Below, in pieces: positions 20,257 to 30,419 of a stretch of DNA of 64,000 bases. The first letter of the stretch is position 1, and each line of letters begins with the position of its first letter. Origin of the DNA: Cytobacillus oceanisediminis 2691 (GTDB lineage: Bacteria; Bacillota; Bacilli; Bacillales; Cytobacillaceae); assembly GCF_007678455.1 (NCBI RefSeq), contig NZ_VEEP01000004.1:62001-126000 (forward strand). The letters run 5' to 3'. The notes beneath the pieces were generated by a model. That model saw only the letters and a list, made by a program, of their open reading frames with translations. It made no database searches and was not told the DNA's origin. A program made the translations under genes and the position numbers.

Positions 20257-21252
20257 ATGGATGCAGGTACAGCGTTTGTATTGATTGCGGTTGCACTTGG
20301 GATCATTTTCCTTGGTGTATTGCTGACATTCGTGCCGGTAATGCTATGGATTTCAGCATTGGCAGCGGGTGTAAGGGTCAGCATTTTCACGCTGATCGGA
20401 ATGAGATTAAGAAGGGTAATCCCAAGCAGGGTCATCAATCCGATGATCAAGGCACATAAAGCAGGTTTGAATGTAACGACTAACCAGCTGGAAAGCCACT
20501 ACCTTGCAGGGGGTAATGTTGATAGGGTCGTTAATGCCCTGATAGCTGCACACCGTGCGAATATTGAGCTTTCATTCGAGCGAGCGGCTGCGATTGACCT
20601 GGCAGGTCGTGACGTACTGGAAGCCGTACAAATGAGTGTTAATCCGAAGGTCATTGAAACTCCATTCATCGCAGGTGTAGCCATGGATGGAATCGAGGTA
20701 AAGGCAAAGGCGAGAATCACAGTAAGAGCGAACATCGACCGACTCGTCGGGGGTGCTGGTGAAGAAACGATTGTTGCCCGTGTTGGTGAAGGGATCGTAT
20801 CGACAATCGGTTCTTCCGACAACCATAAAAAAGTGTTGGAAAATCCTGATATGATTTCACAAACCGTCCTTTCCAAAGGTCTTGATGCAGGAACAGCATT
20901 TGAAATTCTATCGATTGATATCGCGGACGTTGATATCGGCAAAAACATCGGTGCTGAGCTGCAGACTGAGCAGGCGGAGGCAGACAAGAAGATTGCCCAG
21001 GCGAAGGCCGAAGAGCGCCGTGCGATGGCTGTTGCACAAGAACAGGAAATGAAGGCGCGCGTCGAAGAAATGAGAGCGAAAGTGGTCGAAGCGGAAGCTA
21101 CTGTACCATTGGCAATGGCCGAAGCGCTTCGTGAAGGGAACATTGGTGTGATGGACTATATGAATATCCAGAATATCGAAGCCGACACAGATATGAGAGG
21201 TTCCATCGGCAAGCTGTCAAACGGTAAAAAAGACGATAAGAATAATCAATGA
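20257..21252 (+). CDS. floA: Flotillin-like protein FloA
   Basis: A 331-residue scaffold protein of functional membrane microdomains (YqfA). The N terminus carries one or two hydrophobic segments (about 4-42), then a PHB/SPFH-like domain and a C-terminal coiled coil rich in Glu-Ala repeats ([19 protein letters not shown]). Such proteins cluster lipids and protein partners and affect membrane fluidity. AGGAGG about 10 nt before the ATG. Second gene of the sigma-W operon; the 146-bp gap upstream contains an AT-rich inverted repeat (TTTTTCATTGT/ACAATGAAAAA) but no clear terminator. Confidence 0.95.
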   Translation: MDAGTAFVLIAVALGIIFLGVLLTFVPVMLWISALAAGVRVSIFTLIGMRLRRVIPSRVINPMIKAHKAGLNVTTNQLESHYLAGGNVDRVVNALIAAHRANIELSFERAAAIDLAGRDVLEAVQMSVNPKVIETPFIAGVAMDGIEVKAKARITVRANIDRLVGGAGEETIVARVGEGIVSTIGSSDNHKKVLENPDMISQTVLSKGLDAGTAFEILSIDIADVDIGKNIGAELQTEQAEADKKIAQAKAEERRAMAVAQEQEMKARVEEMRAKVVEAEATVPLAMAEALREGNIGVMDYMNIQNIEADTDMRGSIGKLSNGKKDDKNNQ

Positions 21253-21286
21253 TGAGAGAACCCGATAAAAGAAAGGGGGGCTCCAC

Positions 21287-21847
21287 ATGCAAATTTTATT
21301 AGAATTATTCAGTAATCCAATAGCCCTGTTCATTCTGATCGGGGTAATCTCAAGTCTGTTCAATCAAAAAAAGAAGGATGGCAGCCAGCAACAGCAGCGC
21401 CGTCCTGTCAGGCCGCCCGGACCAGTCCAGCAGCCACGTCCGGCGCCTGTGAGAAGACAGCAGGCCGAAGCAAAAAGGGAGCCGCTCCGTCCTGAGATTG
21501 AAAAAGCTGATGATTACTATCCCCGGTCCGAGAACCGCAGACCTGCAGAACCAAGCAGGGACAAGAGAAGTCAGAGCCCGGCCGATTCAGGAGTTGAAGT
21601 CCTGACAGATATTCAAAAGAAATATCAAGAACGAAAGCATCAAACTGAAGAATCTGCAAAAAAACAGCAAACTGGCAGGATGTCGTCCAGTCAAACATCT
21701 GGCCGGCTGAACCAAAAGAGAGAACAGGTACAAACCGATGTCGTATTCCAGCCGGATAAAGACACTCTGTTAGAGGGATTGATCTGGGCTGAAGTCCTAG
21801 GAAAGCCCCGTGCGAAAAAGCCTTACAACCCGTCGAGGAGATATTAG
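21287..21847 (+). CDS. yqfB: YqfB-like membrane-anchored protein
   Basis: A 186-residue protein with one N-terminal membrane segment (about 3-23, ending SSLFNQKKK), a long low-complexity middle rich in Gln, Pro and Arg, and a conserved-looking C terminus (LLEGLIWAEVLGKPRAKKPY). Third gene of the nfeD-floA-yqfB operon, 34 bp after floA with AAAGGGGGG upstream. Function unknown; a role with the FloA/NfeD complex is inferred from position only. The C-terminal motif is a candidate interaction site. Confidence 0.7.
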   Translation: MQILLELFSNPIALFILIGVISSLFNQKKKDGSQQQQRRPVRPPGPVQQPRPAPVRRQQAEAKREPLRPEIEKADDYYPRSENRRPAEPSRDKRSQSPADSGVEVLTDIQKKYQERKHQTEESAKKQQTGRMSSSQTSGRLNQKREQVQTDVVFQPDKDTLLEGLIWAEVLGKPRAKKPYNPSRRY

Positions 21848-21912
21848 GCAAAGGATTTTGACCGCTCCTGCTGGTTTGAAAGAATGCTTATGATAAAGTT
21901 AAAAATGGTGCT

Positions 21913-21963
21913 AGAACCTCCCTTTTTCTCATACATATGAGATGAAAGGGGGTTCTTTTTTTT
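21913..21963 (+). terminator. Terminator-like hairpin ending at the yqfC start codon
   Basis: AGAACC(T)CCCTTTTT pairs with AAAGGGGGTTCT around a palindromic CTCATACATATGAG top, followed by an eleven-base T tract whose next base is the A of the yqfC ATG. The AAAGGGGG arm is also the only Shine-Dalgarno-like sequence for yqfC. Confidence 0.8.
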
Positions 21964-22248
21964 ATGGCAAAAAAATGGGGCCAGTATGTACGCAAATGGA
22001 TGACACAAAAAATGGATCTTCCTCAAGATGTCATGATGGATCTCCCTAGAATCACGATGATTGGGCAAGTCCATATTTATATAGAAAATCATCGGGGCCT
22101 GCTTGCTTTTTCAGATGGTGAAGTGAGGCTTATGATCAAAGGCGGCCAGCTTCTGGTCAAGGGCAAGGCGTTCGTGATCAAGACAATATTGCCTGAAGAG
22201 ATACTGCTCGAAGGAAAAATCGATCAGGTTCTATATATAAATGATTGA
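21964..22248 (+). CDS. yqfC: Sporulation protein YqfC
   Basis: A 94-residue protein matching B. subtilis YqfC over its whole length (MAKKWGQYVRKW at the start; DLPRITMIGQVHIYIENHRG in the middle; PEEILLEGKIDQV at the end). B. subtilis yqfC-yqfD is a mother-cell operon. Molecular role unknown; the region after residue 30 resembles a small beta-rich YabP/YqfC-type domain. It overlaps the next reading frame by a few bases. The start codon directly abuts the T tract of a terminator-like hairpin, an unusual arrangement. Confidence 0.9.
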   Translation: MAKKWGQYVRKWMTQKMDLPQDVMMDLPRITMIGQVHIYIENHRGLLAFSDGEVRLMIKGGQLLVKGKAFVIKTILPEEILLEGKIDQVLYIND

Positions 22249-22265
22249 AGTTGAGGGGGAGCCAA

Positions 22266-23453
22266 ATGAAAAACCAATGGATACACACCTTTTCTGGCAC
22301 TGTGAAGGTGAAATTGACAGGCAGGGGCATAGAAAGATTCCTGAACCAGCTGACACGTAATGGCGTGTCAATTTGGAATGTGAAGAAACATGGTTCTGAG
22401 GCGGTTACTTTTTATGTCAATCTGCAGGACGTGAAAAAGCTGCGGATCCCGGCGAGGGACAGTCACTGCAAGATCAGGTTCCTGGAGAGGGCGGGTGGCC
22501 CTTTCTTTTTAAAGAAGTTATGGACAAACAGTGGGTTTTTAGCAGGAGCAATTTTGTTTTTTGCGTTGATCGTGCTCCTCTCAAACATGGTTTGGGGAAT
22601 TGAAATAAACGGTGCCAGCCCCGCGACTGAATATCAAATTCGCAAGGAATTGGACAAGATGGGAATAGGTGTCGGTAAAATGCAGTTTTCGATTGACAAT
22701 GTCGAAAGCATCCAGAAGGAACTGACAGATAAGGTAGGGGCTTTGACGTGGATTGGTGTGGAGCTGAAGGGGACGACCTATCATTTTCAGGCTGTCGAGA
22801 AAAGTGAGCCGGAAAAAGCGGAAGCAATTGGTCCAAGGCATTTAGTTGCGAAAAAGAAGGCGGCCATTGTCAAAATTTTCGTGGAGAAAGGGGATCCGGT
22901 GGTGGAAGTGAATGATTTTGTGCAGCCCGGTCAGCTCCTTGTATCAGGCTTGTATGGTAAGGAGAATGAGCAAAAAGTGGTAGCGGCCACTGGTGAAATC
23001 CTTGGGGAGACCTGGTATTCAACCAAGGTGGAATTGCCTTTAAATAGTACATTCCAGGTCTATAACGGAAATGAAAAAAGAATTTATTCTCTGAAAATAG
23101 CCGGAAAAGCAATACCTGTATGGGGTTTTGGGAAGAATGAATTCAAGGAGTATGAAACCGAAGTCTCAGAGCAGCCAATAAAATTTTTCAAATGGGAGCT
23201 TCCGGCTAAAATCGAAAAAAGGACGATCAGGGAGCGGGAACAGGTTACCCGCATCTATACAAGGGAAGAAGCGATCGAAAGTGCAAAAGAACTTGCCAGG
23301 AAGGATATAAAAAACACGCTGCCTGAAAATGCTATCATAAAAGGGGAAAAAATTTTACATCAGTCAATTGAGAATGATAAAGTAAGACTAATCACACATT
23401 TTACAATCATTGAAGATATTGCAGAAGGACAACCAATTATCCAAGGAGACTGA
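22266..23453 (+). CDS. yqfD: Sporulation protein YqfD
   Basis: A 395-residue protein with an N-terminal soluble part (1-85), one transmembrane segment (FLAGAILFFALIVLLSNMVWG, about 92-112) and a large C-terminal extracytoplasmic domain, as in B. subtilis YqfD. The ATG at 22266 is chosen because GAGGGGGAG lies 5 nt upstream; a TTG at 22245 would overlap yqfC. Required for efficient spore formation in B. subtilis as far as is known; the mechanism is not known. Two bases separate it from phoH. Confidence 0.92.
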   Translation: MKNQWIHTFSGTVKVKLTGRGIERFLNQLTRNGVSIWNVKKHGSEAVTFYVNLQDVKKLRIPARDSHCKIRFLERAGGPFFLKKLWTNSGFLAGAILFFALIVLLSNMVWGIEINGASPATEYQIRKELDKMGIGVGKMQFSIDNVESIQKELTDKVGALTWIGVELKGTTYHFQAVEKSEPEKAEAIGPRHLVAKKKAAIVKIFVEKGDPVVEVNDFVQPGQLLVSGLYGKENEQKVVAATGEILGETWYSTKVELPLNSTFQVYNGNEKRIYSLKIAGKAIPVWGFGKNEFKEYETEVSEQPIKFFKWELPAKIEKRTIREREQVTRIYTREEAIESAKELARKDIKNTLPENAIIKGEKILHQSIENDKVRLITHFTIIEDIAEGQPIIQGD

Positions 23454-23455
23454 GA

Positions 23456-24415
23456 ATGACAGAAGACCTAAAGACGACTGAAATCCAACTAGCGAATCCA
23501 ACTGAAGCCGTTTCATTATTCGGCAATGCAGATATCAACCTGAAATTGATTGAACAGGAGCTTGGAGTCTCGATTGTGACACGCGGTGAGACGATAGGGA
23601 TTTCCGGGCCTGAGGAGCAGGTGGCACTGGCCCAGGCCGTTTTGGAAAACCTGCTTGCGGTGATCCGTAAAGGCATTAGTGTTAGCCAGAGAGAGGCTGT
23701 TTACGCTATTCAAATGGCTGAAAAAGGGACCTTGGAATATTTCAGGGATTTATACGATGAAGAAATCAGTAAAAATGTAAAAGGTAAATCCATCAGGGTC
23801 AAGACACTTGGCCAGAGACATTATGTGAATGCCATCAAAAGCCGCGACCTTGTTTTTGGCATCGGACCGGCTGGTACTGGGAAAACATATCTAGCTGTCG
23901 TGATGGCCGTCACGGCGCTGAAAAATGGAACGGTATCCAAAATCATTTTAACAAGACCGGCTGTAGAAGCAGGAGAAAGCCTCGGTTTCCTCCCTGGGGA
24001 CTTGAAGGAAAAGGTCGACCCTTATCTCCGTCCGCTGTATGATGCTTTGCATGATATCCTGGGCACTGAACATACATTGCGTCTGATTGAAAGAGGAACG
24101 ATCGAGATTGCACCCCTTGCTTATATGAGGGGAAGGACTCTTGATGATGCGTTCGTCATTCTCGATGAAGCCCAGAACACGACACAGGCTCAGATGAAGA
24201 TGTTCCTGACGCGTCTGGGATTTGGATCCAAAATGATCATAACAGGTGATACCACCCAGATTGATTTGCCGAAAGGCGCTAAGTCAGGCCTGGTAGAGGC
24301 GGAGAATGTATTGCAGGATGTCTCCGGAATCTCTTTTGTGCACCTTGAACAGGCTGATGTGGTGCGTCATCCGCTTGTCGGACGGATCATTGAAGCATAT
24401 GGAAAAAATGAATGA
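23456..24415 (+). CDS. phoH: PhoH family ATPase
   Basis: A 319-residue protein with an N-terminal KH-like region and an AAA-type NTPase core: P loop GPAGTGKT (137-144), VEAGESLGFLPGDLKEK and Walker B FVILDEAQNTT. PhoH-like proteins are predicted RNA-associated ATPases or helicases; next to ybeY they are often linked with RNA processing. Here pgpH lies between phoH and ybeY. The name comes from a phosphate-starvation gene in E. coli, but no Pho box is seen here. AAGGAG precedes the ATG. Confidence 0.94.
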   Translation: MTEDLKTTEIQLANPTEAVSLFGNADINLKLIEQELGVSIVTRGETIGISGPEEQVALAQAVLENLLAVIRKGISVSQREAVYAIQMAEKGTLEYFRDLYDEEISKNVKGKSIRVKTLGQRHYVNAIKSRDLVFGIGPAGTGKTYLAVVMAVTALKNGTVSKIILTRPAVEAGESLGFLPGDLKEKVDPYLRPLYDALHDILGTEHTLRLIERGTIEIAPLAYMRGRTLDDAFVILDEAQNTTQAQMKMFLTRLGFGSKMIITGDTTQIDLPKGAKSGLVEAENVLQDVSGISFVHLEQADVVRHPLVGRIIEAYGKNE

Positions 24416-24423
24416 ACAACCTC

Positions 24424-24463
24424 AGTCCGCTCCTGAAAAAATTGTGAGCGGACTTTTGCTTTT
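24424..24463 (+). terminator. Intrinsic terminator after phoH
   Basis: AGTCCGCTC pairs with GAGCGGACT, followed by TTTGCTTTT. Confidence 0.85.
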
Positions 24464-24612
24464 GCATGGAAAAGTACAATTTTACTCCTGTAAACGGCGG
24501 TTATTTCAATTAGTGATGAAACTTTGGATAAAAACTGATATGATGGTACTTAAAGTCAGGTGATTTCCCAGTTATTCTCAAACTGGCTCGATTTGTTTAG
24601 CGGGAGGGCAGT

Positions 24613-26799
24613 ATGGATATGGAAAAGCTGCAGGTCCAATTAACAGCGATTTTAGACTTGTTGAATATAAAGATTTTCCGGGTTTTATTATTCTTGCTTA
24701 TTGGTATTGTTATGTATTCTGCTATGTTCACCAATGTGAAGCCTGAAAAGCTTAATCTCGAGTTATTCTCTGTGGCAGAGAAAACCATCAGGTCCCCTAT
24801 TACGATTGAGGATAAAGAAAGCACAGAAGCGAACCGCAGAGAAGCGGTCGAACAGGTCAATGACGTTTATCGGGTCAAGAGGGAATATGCCCAGAACAGG
24901 GTGGATCTGGTCACTTCGATATTTGGTTCTGTGTCTGAAGTCAATGCAGAAGCACAGGAAGAAATTGATAAACAGAAGACAGCCGCCGAGGCGGATGGGA
25001 AAGACGTTTCCGCACCTCAGGTCCCGACGATTGAGGAGAAAATCGAAAAGCTGAAAACCAAATTGACCGACAGTGAAACGAAGAGTCTTTCAGATGACGT
25101 ATTCATTGCTTTACTGCAAGCCCCAAAGGAAGAACTGCAAGCTGCAAAGGACCTCACCGTCACGGCGATCAATAATACAATGAAGCATAGTGTTCCCGCG
25201 GATGAAGTGGAGAATGCAAAATTGAATGTTGAGGAAGAATTGAAGTATACCAGTCTAAACGGCAGCTTGAAAAGGGCTGTCATCGAAATTGGCCGTTATG
25301 CTGTCGTCCAGAATGAATTTTATGATCCTGAAGCTACCGAGGACCTGCGCCAGCAGACAATGGATAGTGTGGAACCAGTGAGGATTCTTGAAGGTCAAAT
25401 TCTCGTGGATGAGGGACAACTGATCAGCAGGGATATCTATAAGAAACTGCAACTGGTCGGCCTGCTGGAAAGTGAAAATTCATATAAGCCGTTCATCGGG
25501 CTAGGGATGCTTACTGCATTAACCTTGTTTGGACTTTATGTCGTTTTTAATGAAATGGAAAACGCTGATAAAAAACAAAAGAACCTGTTGATTTTCAGTA
25601 TTATTTTTATTACCGCGATTTTATTGATGAAACTGGTCAGCCTGTTCGATGAATTTGAATACTCCGAGATTGGATATATTTTCCCTGCAGCTATGGGAGC
25701 GATGCTGATCAAGATCCTGATCAACGAAAGGCTTGCCCTGCTGCAGGTGGCCATTCTTGCGGTGATCGGCACGATCATATTCAACGAAGGCATTACCGGG
25801 ACATTGAATGTCTCCCTGGGAATTTATATTTTATTGAGCGGTTTGGCGGCGATCCTGTTTTTGCAAAAACAGAATCGGAGGTCCAAAATACTCCAGGCAG
25901 GTTTATTTGTCTCGGTGATCAACCTTATTGTCATTCTTTCAATTTTGTTCCTGAGGAATAGCCAGTATTCTGGATTGGAATATGGGTTTTATATTACTGC
26001 CGCGTTCGTTTCCGGAATTGTCTCGGCTGTACTGACAATTGGTCTGCTGCCGTTTTTTGAAGCGGGATTCGGCATTCTTTCTACCTTAAGGCTGATTGAA
26101 CTGTCCAATCCTAATCACCCGCTCTTAAGAAAGATTCTTACTGAGGCTCCGGGAACATACCATCACAGTGTCATGGTCGCCAATCTATCGGAAGCCGCAT
26201 GTGAGGCAATCGGTGCAAATGGCCTTCTTGCAAGGGTTGGATGCTATTATCACGATATCGGGAAGACGAAACGCCCGCAGTTTTTTATCGAAAACCAGAT
26301 CAATATCGATAATCCTCATGATAAATTGCCAGCGCTGACAAGCAAAAATATCATCATCGCCCATGCGACGGATGGCGCAGAGATGCTTCGCAAACATCGT
26401 ATGCCTAAAGAGATAATTGATATCGCTGAGCAGCATCATGGGACTACTTTGCTGAAATTCTTTTATCATAAAGCAAAACAAAATGACCATGAAGTGAAGG
26501 AAGAAGATTTCCGCTATCCAGGGCCAAAGCCGCAGACAAAAGAGTCTGCGGTCATCGGAATTGCCGACAGTGTCGAAGCAGCCGTACGATCGATGAACCA
26601 TCCAACCCATGAGCAGATCGAAACACTGGTCGACAACATTATCAGGGACCGGCTTCAGGATGACCAGCTGAGTGAATGTGATATCACCTTAAAAGAGCTG
26701 GACACCGTTGCTGATACTTTATGTGAGACATTAAAGGGAATTTTTCATTCCAGAATTGAATATCCAGAAATGAATAAACAGAAGGTGAAGCAGGCATGA
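24613..26799 (+). CDS. pgpH: Cyclic-di-AMP phosphodiesterase PgpH (7TM-HD protein)
   Basis: A 728-residue membrane protein: a first transmembrane segment (about 21-40), an extracytoplasmic 7TMR-HDED domain (about 45-290), seven membrane helices (about 295-500) and a cytosolic HD domain. The HD site is readable as [29 protein letters not shown] and EQHHGT. It hydrolyses c-di-AMP to 5'-pApA and so tunes potassium and cell-wall homeostasis. Start ATG 24613 with GGGAGG upstream. It overlaps ybeY by 4 bp (ATGA), indicating translational coupling. Confidence 0.95.
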   Translation: MDMEKLQVQLTAILDLLNIKIFRVLLFLLIGIVMYSAMFTNVKPEKLNLELFSVAEKTIRSPITIEDKESTEANRREAVEQVNDVYRVKREYAQNRVDLVTSIFGSVSEVNAEAQEEIDKQKTAAEADGKDVSAPQVPTIEEKIEKLKTKLTDSETKSLSDDVFIALLQAPKEELQAAKDLTVTAINNTMKHSVPADEVENAKLNVEEELKYTSLNGSLKRAVIEIGRYAVVQNEFYDPEATEDLRQQTMDSVEPVRILEGQILVDEGQLISRDIYKKLQLVGLLESENSYKPFIGLGMLTALTLFGLYVVFNEMENADKKQKNLLIFSIIFITAILLMKLVSLFDEFEYSEIGYIFPAAMGAMLIKILINERLALLQVAILAVIGTIIFNEGITGTLNVSLGIYILLSGLAAILFLQKQNRRSKILQAGLFVSVINLIVILSILFLRNSQYSGLEYGFYITAAFVSGIVSAVLTIGLLPFFEAGFGILSTLRLIELSNPNHPLLRKILTEAPGTYHHSVMVANLSEAACEAIGANGLLARVGCYYHDIGKTKRPQFFIENQINIDNPHDKLPALTSKNIIIAHATDGAEMLRKHRMPKEIIDIAEQHHGTTLLKFFYHKAKQNDHEVKEEDFRYPGPKPQTKESAVIGIADSVEAAVRSMNHPTHEQIETLVDNIIRDRLQDDQLSECDITLKELDTVADTLCETLKGIFHSRIEYPEMNKQKVKQA

Positions 26800-27266
26800 G
26801 TTTAGAAATCGATTTTTTGGATGAAACAAATGAATTGGCAGAAGAGCAGATGATTGAAATTGAAAAACTTTTGAATCATGCTGCGGTGAATGAGAATGTC
26901 CAGGACGGAAGCGAGCTTTCTGTAACTTTCGTTTCAAATGAACGCATTCAGGAAATCAACAGGGAATATCGGGATAAAGACCGGCCGACAGATGTCATTT
27001 CTTTCGCATTAGAGGAAATGGGCGAAGGTGAATTGGAGATTGTCGGGGAGGATATCCCCCGCATCCTGGGGGATATCATCATCTCCATTCCTAAGGCAAG
27101 GGAACAAGCAGAGGAATACAACCATTCATTCATGAGAGAGCTTGGCTTTCTCACAGTCCATGGTTTCCTCCACTTATTGGGCTATGATCATATGAATGAA
27201 AATGATGAAAAACAGATGTTTGACAGGCAAAGGGAACTGCTCGAAGGATATGGCCTTGGACGCTGA
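26796..27266 (+). CDS. ybeY: Endoribonuclease YbeY (rRNA maturation factor)
   Basis: A 156-residue zinc-dependent RNase involved in 16S rRNA 3'-end maturation and ribosome quality control. The metal site is the H-x3-H-x5-H motif in [14 protein letters not shown] near the C terminus; [11 protein letters not shown] is also conserved. Overlaps pgpH upstream and, in all likelihood, dgkA downstream, forming a tight three-gene unit. Confidence 0.96.
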   Translation: MSLEIDFLDETNELAEEQMIEIEKLLNHAAVNENVQDGSELSVTFVSNERIQEINREYRDKDRPTDVISFALEEMGEGELEIVGEDIPRILGDIIISIPKAREQAEEYNHSFMRELGFLTVHGFLHLLGYDHMNENDEKQMFDRQRELLEGYGLGR

Positions 27267-27633
27267 TAAACGGAGGAAGCATCCGTTGACTTCCTCCTTC
27301 AAATTTGGTTTTGAAGGAATTGCAGCAGCAGCCAGGGAACGAAATGTACAAATCCATTTCGGTATTTCAGTTTTCGTCGTTCTGTCTGGCTTCATTTTTG
27401 AGATTAACAAATACGAATGGATTGCGATTATTCTGTGTATTGGCGGAATGGTGTCGTTGGAGATGATGAATACGGCAATCGAGAGAACGGTTGATTTGTA
27501 TACAGAAGAATTCCATCCGCTTGCGAAGCAGGCGAAAGACATTGCTGCCGGTGCTGTGCTCATTTTTGCGATTGCCAGCGTCATTATTGGTATGATCATC
27601 TTTTTGCCGAAAATTCCAGCATGGTTCAGTTAG
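27250..27633 (+). CDS. dgkA: Undecaprenol/diacylglycerol kinase family protein
   Basis: A small integral membrane kinase of about 127 residues with three membrane segments ([53 protein letters not shown]) and the family motif [13 protein letters not shown] followed by AKDIAAGAV. In Gram-positives it phosphorylates undecaprenol to replenish the wall lipid carrier. Start uncertain: I give ATG 27250, but TTG 27256 has GAAGGA at better spacing (7 nt); both overlap ybeY. In B. subtilis cdd follows; it is absent here. Confidence 0.9.
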   Translation: MALDADKRRKHPLTSSFKFGFEGIAAAARERNVQIHFGISVFVVLSGFIFEINKYEWIAIILCIGGMVSLEMMNTAIERTVDLYTEEFHPLAKQAKDIAAGAVLIFAIASVIIGMIIFLPKIPAWFS

Positions 27634-27664
27634 TTGTCCGAACAGGGCAACTTTTCTTTTTTAA
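27632..27664 (+). terminator. Intrinsic terminator after dgkA
   Basis: GTTGTCC pairs with GGGCAAC around GAACA, followed by TTTTCTTTTTT. Confidence 0.85.
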
Positions 27665-28055
27665 AGGCTGTTTTCGTAAAGATTGTTGTTAAAATCTTAA
27701 AGCCGATTTTAACGTGCTATAAGCAATTTTGCAGTTCGTTTTTAATTGTGCAAGCTCTTTTCTCATAATAAGCTTGAATTTTATAAAGAAAACTAGGTCA
27801 TTCAATCCAATTTAGTAGTCAATAGCAACAAAGTTTGAGAAAAGAGCCTTTTTAAAAGGCTCCTATCGCGACAATAGCCAGTTACATGTTAGAACGATTT
27901 GAAAATAGGAAAGAACTTGAGTAAAATATCATCACAGTGTACAAACAGTGCTTGAATGTTTTTAGAAAATTTAAAAATTTATATTTCATTTTCGCTACAA
28001 ACGATGAAATCACACTGGAAATAAGTTAAAATAAAGTGGAGAAGGGAATTACAGG
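27665..28055. other. AT-rich gap with structured repeats where B. subtilis has cdd
   Basis: No gene is visible in about 390 bp between dgkA and era. GCTCTTTTCTCA at 27754-27765 recurs inverted and perfect at 27836-27847. The second arm overlaps a perfect hairpin GAGCCTTTT/AAAAGGCTC (27844-27862) which on the minus strand is followed by TTTTCTC, as in an intrinsic terminator. No cytidine deaminase remnant is recognisable. Confidence 0.6.
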
Positions 28056-28985
28056 ATGAACTTTAATAATCAAGACTCAAATAATAAATCGCACAAATCA
28101 GGATTCATATCAATCATTGGAAGGCCAAATGTAGGAAAGTCGACCTTTCTTAACAGGGTAATCGGGCAAAAAATTGCGATCATGAGCGATAAGCCCCAAA
28201 CGACCCGGAACAAGGTGCAGGGAGTATTGACACTCGATGATTCACAATTGATTTTCATCGACACTCCAGGAATCCATAAACCAAAGCACCGTCTTGGCGA
28301 TTTCATGATGAAGGTTGCACAAAATACTTTAAAAGAAGTCGATTTGGTGTTATTTATGGTCAATGCCCAGGAAGGATATGGCCGCGGAGAAGAATTCATC
28401 ATTGAAAAACTCCAAAATGTGAAGACGCCTGTTTTCCTTGTCATCAATAAAATCGATCTTATTCATCCGGATGAGCTGTTGAAACTGATCGAGTCCTACC
28501 AGCAGAAATTCAATTTTGCAGAAATTGTTCCGATTTCTGCGCTTGAAGGGAATAATATAGATCGGCTGCTTCAGCAAATCAAGGAAAAAATGCCGGAAGG
28601 ACCACAGTTCTATCCAGCCGACCAGGTAACAGATCATCCGGAACGCTTCATCGTTTCTGAACTGATCAGGGAAAAAGCGTTGCACCTGACAAGGGAAGAA
28701 ATTCCTCATTCACTCGCTGTCGTGATCGAAAAAATGGAACGCCAGCCTGAAAAGGAAATGGTGCATGTCATGGCAACGATCATTGTTGAGAGGGACTCCC
28801 AGAAGGGAATCATCATCGGCAAGCAGGGAGGCATGCTGAAGGAGATTGGCAAACGAGCCCGTCATGATATCGAAAGCCTCCTTGGATCAAAGGTATTCCT
28901 GGAGTTATGGGTCAAGGTCCAGAAGGATTGGAGAAACAAAGCCACTCAGCTTCGTGATTTCGGTTTCAGGGAAGACGAATATTAA
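28056..28985 (+). CDS. era: GTPase Era
   Basis: A 309-residue essential GTPase that binds the 3' end of 16S rRNA and assists 30S assembly. G domain: GRPNVGKST (P loop), DTPGIHKP (G3), NKID (G4). A C-terminal KH domain ([18 protein letters not shown]) binds RNA. The sequence tracks B. subtilis Era closely to the final FREDEY. The start has only a moderate Shine-Dalgarno sequence (GAGAAGGG about 9 nt upstream). Confidence 0.97.
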   Translation: MNFNNQDSNNKSHKSGFISIIGRPNVGKSTFLNRVIGQKIAIMSDKPQTTRNKVQGVLTLDDSQLIFIDTPGIHKPKHRLGDFMMKVAQNTLKEVDLVLFMVNAQEGYGRGEEFIIEKLQNVKTPVFLVINKIDLIHPDELLKLIESYQQKFNFAEIVPISALEGNNIDRLLQQIKEKMPEGPQFYPADQVTDHPERFIVSELIREKALHLTREEIPHSLAVVIEKMERQPEKEMVHVMATIIVERDSQKGIIIGKQGGMLKEIGKRARHDIESLLGSKVFLELWVKVQKDWRNKATQLRDFGFREDEY

Positions 28986-29155
28986 GCCTGTTTGGCAAAT
29001 GCTCCACCAATAACATATTAACGGATTCCAAATATTATTCATAAACAGGATTTACAATTTTTGCGTAACATGAAAATCTGATTGACAGGCTATGATATTC
29101 ATAAGGATTTGGGATAGATGCATTGCTAGTGAAAAAATGAAAGGTGGGGTTTTCG

Positions 29156-29299
29156 ATGTTGGATTTTACCTGGAAGGTGTTTTCGCAAACAGGTAACATT
29201 GACACGTATCTTCTCTTTAAGGAATTAGAGAAAGACAATCAAGAAATACCCGGTTATCAGGAGGATGAACTAGCACAAATTGATTTTCCAATCTCATAG
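29156..29299 (+). CDS. yqzL: YqzL family small protein
   Basis: A 47-residue reading frame, MLDFTWKVFSQTGNIDTYLL and so on, ending in DELAQIDFPIS. It matches the YqzL family encoded between era and recO in Bacillus. AGGTGGGG at 29141-29148 is well placed for the ATG at 29156. Function unknown; its conserved core is FTWKVFSQTG plus YLLFKELE. Confidence 0.88.
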   Translation: MLDFTWKVFSQTGNIDTYLLFKELEKDNQEIPGYQEDELAQIDFPIS

Positions 29300-29330
29300 G
29301 TTTGTCTGTAGTAATGGATGGTGACAACAG

Positions 29331-30083
29331 ATGCTGCAGAAATGCGAAGGCATTGTCATTAGGACAACTGATTATGGCGAGAACAATAAAATTGTAACTT
29401 TATATACCAGGGAATTCGGAAAAGTTGGTGTGATGGCAAGAGGTGCGAAAAAGCCCAGCAGCAGGCTCGCTGCCGTCACCCAGCTTTTTGCGTATGGCCA
29501 CTATCTTTTCCAGGCAAGCTCAGGACTGGGCGGATTGCAGCAGGGAGAGATGATTTCATCCATGCGGTCAATCCGGGAGGATATTTTTCTGACAGCCCAT
29601 GCCAGTTATGTTGTAGATTTGACGGATAAAGTGACTGAGGATAAAAAATCGAATCCTTTTATGTTCGAATTGCTCCTTCAGACCCTCAACTATATGAATG
29701 AGGGCTATGATATGGAAATCCTCACATTTATCTATGAAATGAAAATGCTCAATGTCCAGGGACTGTATCCGGTTCTGGACAGGTGTACAAATTGCGGCAG
29801 CACAGAAGGAGAGTTCCACTTTTCAATCAGAGAGGGAGGGCTCCTGTGCCATCGGTGCTTTGAAACGGATCCGTACAGGATTAAAATCTCTCCTGGCACA
29901 GTCAGGCTGCTGCGGCTTTTTTATCTGCTGGACTTAAGCCGGCTGGGCAATATTTCGGTCAAACCAGAAACAAAAGCTGAATTGAAAAAGGTCATTTCCG
30001 CATACTATGATGAATATTCAGGTCTTTATCTAAAAACAAGAAAGTTTCTGGACCAAATGGATTCATTCAGGGACCGCCTTTAA
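29331..30083 (+). CDS. recO: DNA repair protein RecO
   Basis: A 250-residue recombination mediator that helps load RecA on SSB-coated DNA in the RecFOR pathway. N-terminal OB fold ([20 protein letters not shown]) and a helical C-terminal domain with a zinc site made by C-x2-C (CTNC) and a later C-x2-C (CHRC), spaced by about 20 residues. Typical length. Thirty-one bp after yqzL; likely in one unit with it. Confidence 0.96.
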   Translation: MLQKCEGIVIRTTDYGENNKIVTLYTREFGKVGVMARGAKKPSSRLAAVTQLFAYGHYLFQASSGLGGLQQGEMISSMRSIREDIFLTAHASYVVDLTDKVTEDKKSNPFMFELLLQTLNYMNEGYDMEILTFIYEMKMLNVQGLYPVLDRCTNCGSTEGEFHFSIREGGLLCHRCFETDPYRIKISPGTVRLLRLFYLLDLSRLGNISVKPETKAELKKVISAYYDEYSGLYLKTRKFLDQMDSFRDRL

Positions 30084-30155
30084 CTATTGACATTGCTGAA
30101 TCTTTTCGCTATTATTCAAATCAATAGCTTTCTCAGATTTTTAATGACAATTACA

Positions 30156-30364
30156 TATGTTGCTGTGAAGGAAAAGAGTACTTAACTCCCTCTGCATTAG
30201 CGAGTCCGGGTATGGTGTGAGCCGGGTGGCAGAAAGTAAGGAAGGCGTTCCGGAGCGACATCACTTTTAAAGTGGCTGCTTTCTGGCAGCAAATAGGGTG
30301 GAACCGCGGGTAAACTCTCGTCCCTATGCATGAAAACGATGCATAGGGGGCGGGAGTTTTTTTG
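30156..30364 (+). promoter_or_regulatory. Glycine T-box riboswitch of glyQS
   Basis: The T-box sequence AGGGTGGAACCGCGGGT is at 30295-30311. A terminator stem follows (ACTCTCG-CCCTATGCAT with ATGCATAGGG-CGGGAGT, 30314-30357, then seven T). Upstream, in the Stem I region, GAAGGCGTTCCGGAGC places GGC (30244-30246) as the specifier codon for tRNA-Gly(GCC), in the same context as the B. subtilis glyQS leader. Uncharged tRNA-Gly would stabilise the antiterminator and turn on glyQS. Confidence 0.95.
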
Positions 30365-30419
30365 TTGTAAAGATAATCGATCCATAAACTTGAACTGAAA
30401 ATTTTCCGGAGGTGTAAAG

